Positions 4,793 to 7,098 of a stretch of DNA of 7,098 nt are shown piece by piece (within the stretch, counting starts at the first letter, position 1; every line of letters starts with the position of its first letter). Location of the stretch: positions 1 to 7,098 of the forward strand of contig JAUWMD010000136.1 of the NCBI GenBank assembly GCA_030613345.1. Reading direction: 5' to 3'. This DNA comes from Candidatus Krumholzibacteriota bacterium. GTDB lineage: Bacteria; Krumholzibacteriota; Krumholzibacteriia; Krumholzibacteriales; Krumholzibacteriaceae. Both the position numbers and the translations under genes were made by a program. The notes below the pieces were generated by a model that worked only from the letters and a program-made list of their open reading frames with translations, made no database searches and was not told the origin of the DNA.

Positions 4793-6211
4793 TTGCTGTC
4801 TTTCACCGACTATTTCGGTATTTCCGACGAGAAGATGATAAGGGTCATGGAGACCGCCCTGTCCAGGGGGGCGGAATACTGCGACATCTTCTTCGAGCAT
4901 ACCGTCGAGAACCAGCTCACGATGGAGGAAGGGATAGTGAAGGAAGGGATCAAGTGGATCTCTCACGGCGCCGGAATAAGGGCCGTGAAGGGCGAAGGGA
5001 CGGGATACGCCTACACCGAGGACCTTTCGCCCGGGAAGATGAACCGGGCGGCACTGACAGCCGCCGCGATCGCCAGTACCGGAGCATCTCCCCCGCCGGT
5101 CGCGGTCAGCGAAGTACCCTTCAAGAACAGATATCCCGTCGACGACCCGGTCACCGGCGGGCCCCTCGAGAAGAAGATCTCCTGGATAGAGGAGGCGGAA
5201 GAGGCGGCCAGAAGGCACGATCCGCGAGTCATAAAGGCGACCGTGACCGTGGCCGACAGCCTCAGCACGGTGCAGATCGCCACATCGGAAGGCAGGCTGC
5301 TGCGGGACACCAGGCCGATGATGAGGATATCGGTCTCCGTTGTGGCAGAATCGGACGGCAACAGGCAGATAGGGGTATCGAGCGGCGGCGGCAGGCTCGG
5401 AAGCGGTTATTTCGAAACGGAGATGACGCCGGCCTCGCACGGCAGGGAAGCGGCGAGACAGGCCGTGCTCCTGCTCGAGGCCATCGACGCGCCGGCGGGT
5501 CCGATGGAGCTCATCCTGGCGCCTGCCGAATCGGGCGTCCTTCTCCATGAATCGGTAGGACACCCCCTCGAGGCGGATTTCATAAGGAAAAAGACATCGA
5601 CATATACAGGCCGGATCGGTGACCGGGTCGCCAGCGAGCTCGTTACCGTGATCGACGACGGAACGATCATGAACGACCGCGGAGCGATAAACTTCGACGA
5701 CGAGGGGACCATCCCCACACCGACGGTCCTTATAGAGAAGGGGATCCTCAAGGGCTTCATGCACGACCGCATCAGCGCAAAGTACTTCGGCGTAGACCCG
5801 ACGGGTAACGGCAGGCGGGAATCGTACAAAAGCCCTCCCCTCCCGAGGATGACGGTGACATACCTCGCCGCCGGAGAGTCGGACCCTGAGGATATATTCC
5901 GCTCTACGAAGAGAGGCATATACTGCAAGTCTTTCAGGGGAGGACAGGTCGACATCTCTAACGGCGATTTCGTGTTCGTACCGATCGAGGCATATCTCGT
6001 CGAGGACGGCAGGGTGACGGCGCCTGTGAAGAACCTGACGATCATAGGAAACGGGCCCGACGTCATGACGCGCGTCACGATGACGGGAAACGATTTCGCG
6101 TTCAGCGACGGCAGGTGGACCTGCGGCAAGGGCCAGCAGGCACCCGTCGGCGTAGGACTGCCGACGATCAAGATATCGGAGATCACAGTGGGAGGAAGCG
6201 ACCTCCAGTAG
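4793..6211 (+). CDS. tldD: TldD, metalloprotease subunit of the TldD/TldE complex
   Basis: Numbering is from TTG 4793 (472 residues); the upstream GTG 4769 would add 8. The product matches TldD along its length. The N-terminal domain has the segment GAEYCDIFFEHTVENQ and the motif GAGIRAVKGEGTGYAY. The zinc motif HESVGH gives His252, Glu253 and His257, with LEADF following as in the family. GNGRRESYKSPPLPRM, GGQVDISNGDFVF and EAYLVEDG are conserved blocks. Near the C-terminus CGKGQQAPVGVGLPT holds Cys444, the expected third zinc ligand, and the protein ends TVGGSDLQ. In the family, TldD provides the active site of a TldD/TldE heterodimer that degrades unfolded peptides, trims leader peptides such as that of microcin B17, and helps degrade the CcdA antitoxin. 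It is cytoplasmic. All visible metal ligands are intact, so it should be active. The adjacent tldE, 9 nt downstream, supports a two-gene operon. No dedicated substrate gene is visible. Confidence 0.96.
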   Translation: MLSFTDYFGISDEKMIRVMETALSRGAEYCDIFFEHTVENQLTMEEGIVKEGIKWISHGAGIRAVKGEGTGYAYTEDLSPGKMNRAALTAAAIASTGASPPPVAVSEVPFKNRYPVDDPVTGGPLEKKISWIEEAEEAARRHDPRVIKATVTVADSLSTVQIATSEGRLLRDTRPMMRISVSVVAESDGNRQIGVSSGGGRLGSGYFETEMTPASHGREAARQAVLLLEAIDAPAGPMELILAPAESGVLLHESVGHPLEADFIRKKTSTYTGRIGDRVASELVTVIDDGTIMNDRGAINFDDEGTIPTPTVLIEKGILKGFMHDRISAKYFGVDPTGNGRRESYKSPPLPRMTVTYLAAGESDPEDIFRSTKRGIYCKSFRGGQVDISNGDFVFVPIEAYLVEDGRVTAPVKNLTIIGNGPDVMTRVTMTGNDFAFSDGRWTCGKGQQAPVGVGLPTIKISEITVGGSDLQ

Positions 6212-6220
6212 GAAGACGGT

Positions 6221-7098
6221 ATGAAAAGCGATCGATTCAAGGATCTCGCGGCAAGAACTGTCGAAACGGCCCTTGCGCTCGGCGCCGATTCGGCCGAGGT
6301 GTCGATCCTGACGGACACCGAGTTCTCGGTATCCGTCCGCAACAGCGAGATCGAGAACCTCCTCGAGTCCGGTTCGAGAAGGATCGGTATCGATATCTTC
6401 GTCGACGGACGGAAAGCGATCGTCACATCCACCGATATCTCCGAAGAGAGCATCGGTCAGCTTCTCGCCGAGGGAATCGAGCTGGCCCGGGTGATGGACC
6501 GCGACGAGTACGCCGGGCTCCCCGACAAGGACGAACTCGGCTCCGCCGGCGGCGACCTCGAGGTATTCGACGACGCTGCGTCCTCGGTCACGGCCGCCGA
6601 CAAGATAGACATGGCGATGAAGCTCGAACAGGCCACGACCGCCCTGGATACAAGGATCATAAGCGACGGCGCCTCCTGCTCGACGGTAACATTGACCAGC
6701 GTCCTCGCCAACTCCCTCGGATTCTGCGAATCGTTCGACAGGACCTCGAGCTCAATAAGCGTCTCGTGCGCCGCCGAGGACCGACCGGCCTCCGGGGAGA
6801 ACAAAGGCAAGAAACAGTCTTCCTGGTGGTACTCGACTTCGATCTCGTTCGCGGGCCTCGATCCGGTCGAGAAGGTAGCAACCAGGGCCGTCGAGCGGGC
6901 CCTGAGGAAACTCGGCGCGGTCAAACCGAAGACTTGCGAGGTGCCGGTCGTCTTCGACGACGTCACCGCCAGGCAACTTCTGTCGTATGTGGCAAGCGCG
7001 GCCGGCGGATCGAGCATATACAGGAAAACGGCGTTTCTCGTCGACAGGCTGGGTGAGAAGATCGGATCGCCGCTGGTCACGGTAATCGACGACCCCCT
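6221..7098 (+). CDS. tldE: TldE/PmbA, partner subunit of TldD (3' end outside window)
   Basis: An open frame of 292 complete codons runs off the window edge, about two thirds of the roughly 450 residues usual for the family. It starts MKSDRFKDLAARTVETAL. It contains the N-terminal TldD/PmbA-type domain (GADSAEVSILTDTEFSVSVRNSEIENL, about 21-47) and a central segment with VLANSLGFCES. The diagnostic block AGGSSIYRKTAFLVDRLG follows (about 261-278, with Y267-R268-K269), which matches AGGSVYRKSTFLLDSLG in E. coli PmbA. No HExxxH motif is seen so far, as expected for the subunit that lacks the zinc site, but the C-terminal domain is not in view. The start is supported by AGGAAG (6210-6215), which overlaps the tldD stop codon and lies 5 nt before the ATG, so the two genes are probably translationally coupled. 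It would form the heterodimer with the upstream TldD. Confidence 0.94.
   Translation, partial: MKSDRFKDLAARTVETALALGADSAEVSILTDTEFSVSVRNSEIENLLESGSRRIGIDIFVDGRKAIVTSTDISEESIGQLLAEGIELARVMDRDEYAGLPDKDELGSAGGDLEVFDDAASSVTAADKIDMAMKLEQATTALDTRIISDGASCSTVTLTSVLANSLGFCESFDRTSSSISVSCAAEDRPASGENKGKKQSSWWYSTSISFAGLDPVEKVATRAVERALRKLGAVKPKTCEVPVVFDDVTARQLLSYVASAAGGSSIYRKTAFLVDRLGEKIGSPLVTVIDDP

Noticed and set aside
4631..5764. 377-codon open frame on the minus strand across the intergenic region and tldD
   Set aside because: It overlaps conserved tldD sequence and the divergent promoter region, and its product shows low-complexity Arg/Gly/Asp-rich composition without family motifs.
5407..6453. 348-codon open frame on the minus strand across the tldD/tldE junction
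   Set aside because: It is antisense to two clearly conserved genes, and the Ser/Pro/Arg-rich product looks like a shadow translation.

Overview
The window is GC-rich, almost fully coding bacterial DNA. The best clue to the host is the C-terminus of the secreted peptidase (2430-4634, minus strand). It carries a FlgD-like/T9SS-type 'N-F-P-N-P ... GIYFLRL' tail, which is typical of the FCB superphylum and neighbouring candidate phyla such as Eisenbacteria- or Krumholzibacteria-like lineages. High GC with frequent AGG (Arg) and ATA (Ile) codons fits such an uncultured lineage. This placement is inference from protein style; there is no rRNA or marker gene in the window.

Layout. Positions 1-142 are a non-coding leader with a G6C9 homopolymer tract and alternative inverted repeats. 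Three plus-strand genes follow with gaps of 27 and 26 nt and probably form one operon: a class V PLP-dependent enzyme (143-1288), a six-helix membrane protein built from three copies of the LiaI/LiaF-like membrane hairpin (1316-1801), and a LiaF-like protein with one such hairpin plus a C-terminal FGD-repeat domain (1828-2415). A convergent minus-strand gene (2430-4634) encodes a secreted M28 metallopeptidase whose catalytic domain is split by an Asp-box beta-propeller. A divergent intergenic region (about 4635-4792) holds a sigma70-like promoter for the peptidase and a 37-nt dyad. Then come tldD (4793-6211) and the 5' part of tldE/pmbA (6221 to the window edge), 9 nt apart.

How the genes may work together. 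TldD and TldE form a heterodimeric zinc protease that degrades unfolded peptides and trims leader peptides of some modified peptides. No precursor peptide or modification enzyme is visible here, so a housekeeping role is the default. The two LiaF-family genes suggest envelope-stress sensing or membrane organisation, but no LiaR/LiaS two-component pair is in view. The M28 enzyme probably cleaves peptides outside the cytoplasm. The window looks like three ordinary transcription units. Its more unusual points are the domain insertion in the M28 protein, the repeat expansion of the LiaF membrane module, the loss of the catalytic-Cys loop in the class V enzyme, and likely TTG starts on both divergent genes. 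I found no RNA genes, mobile elements or CRISPR array.
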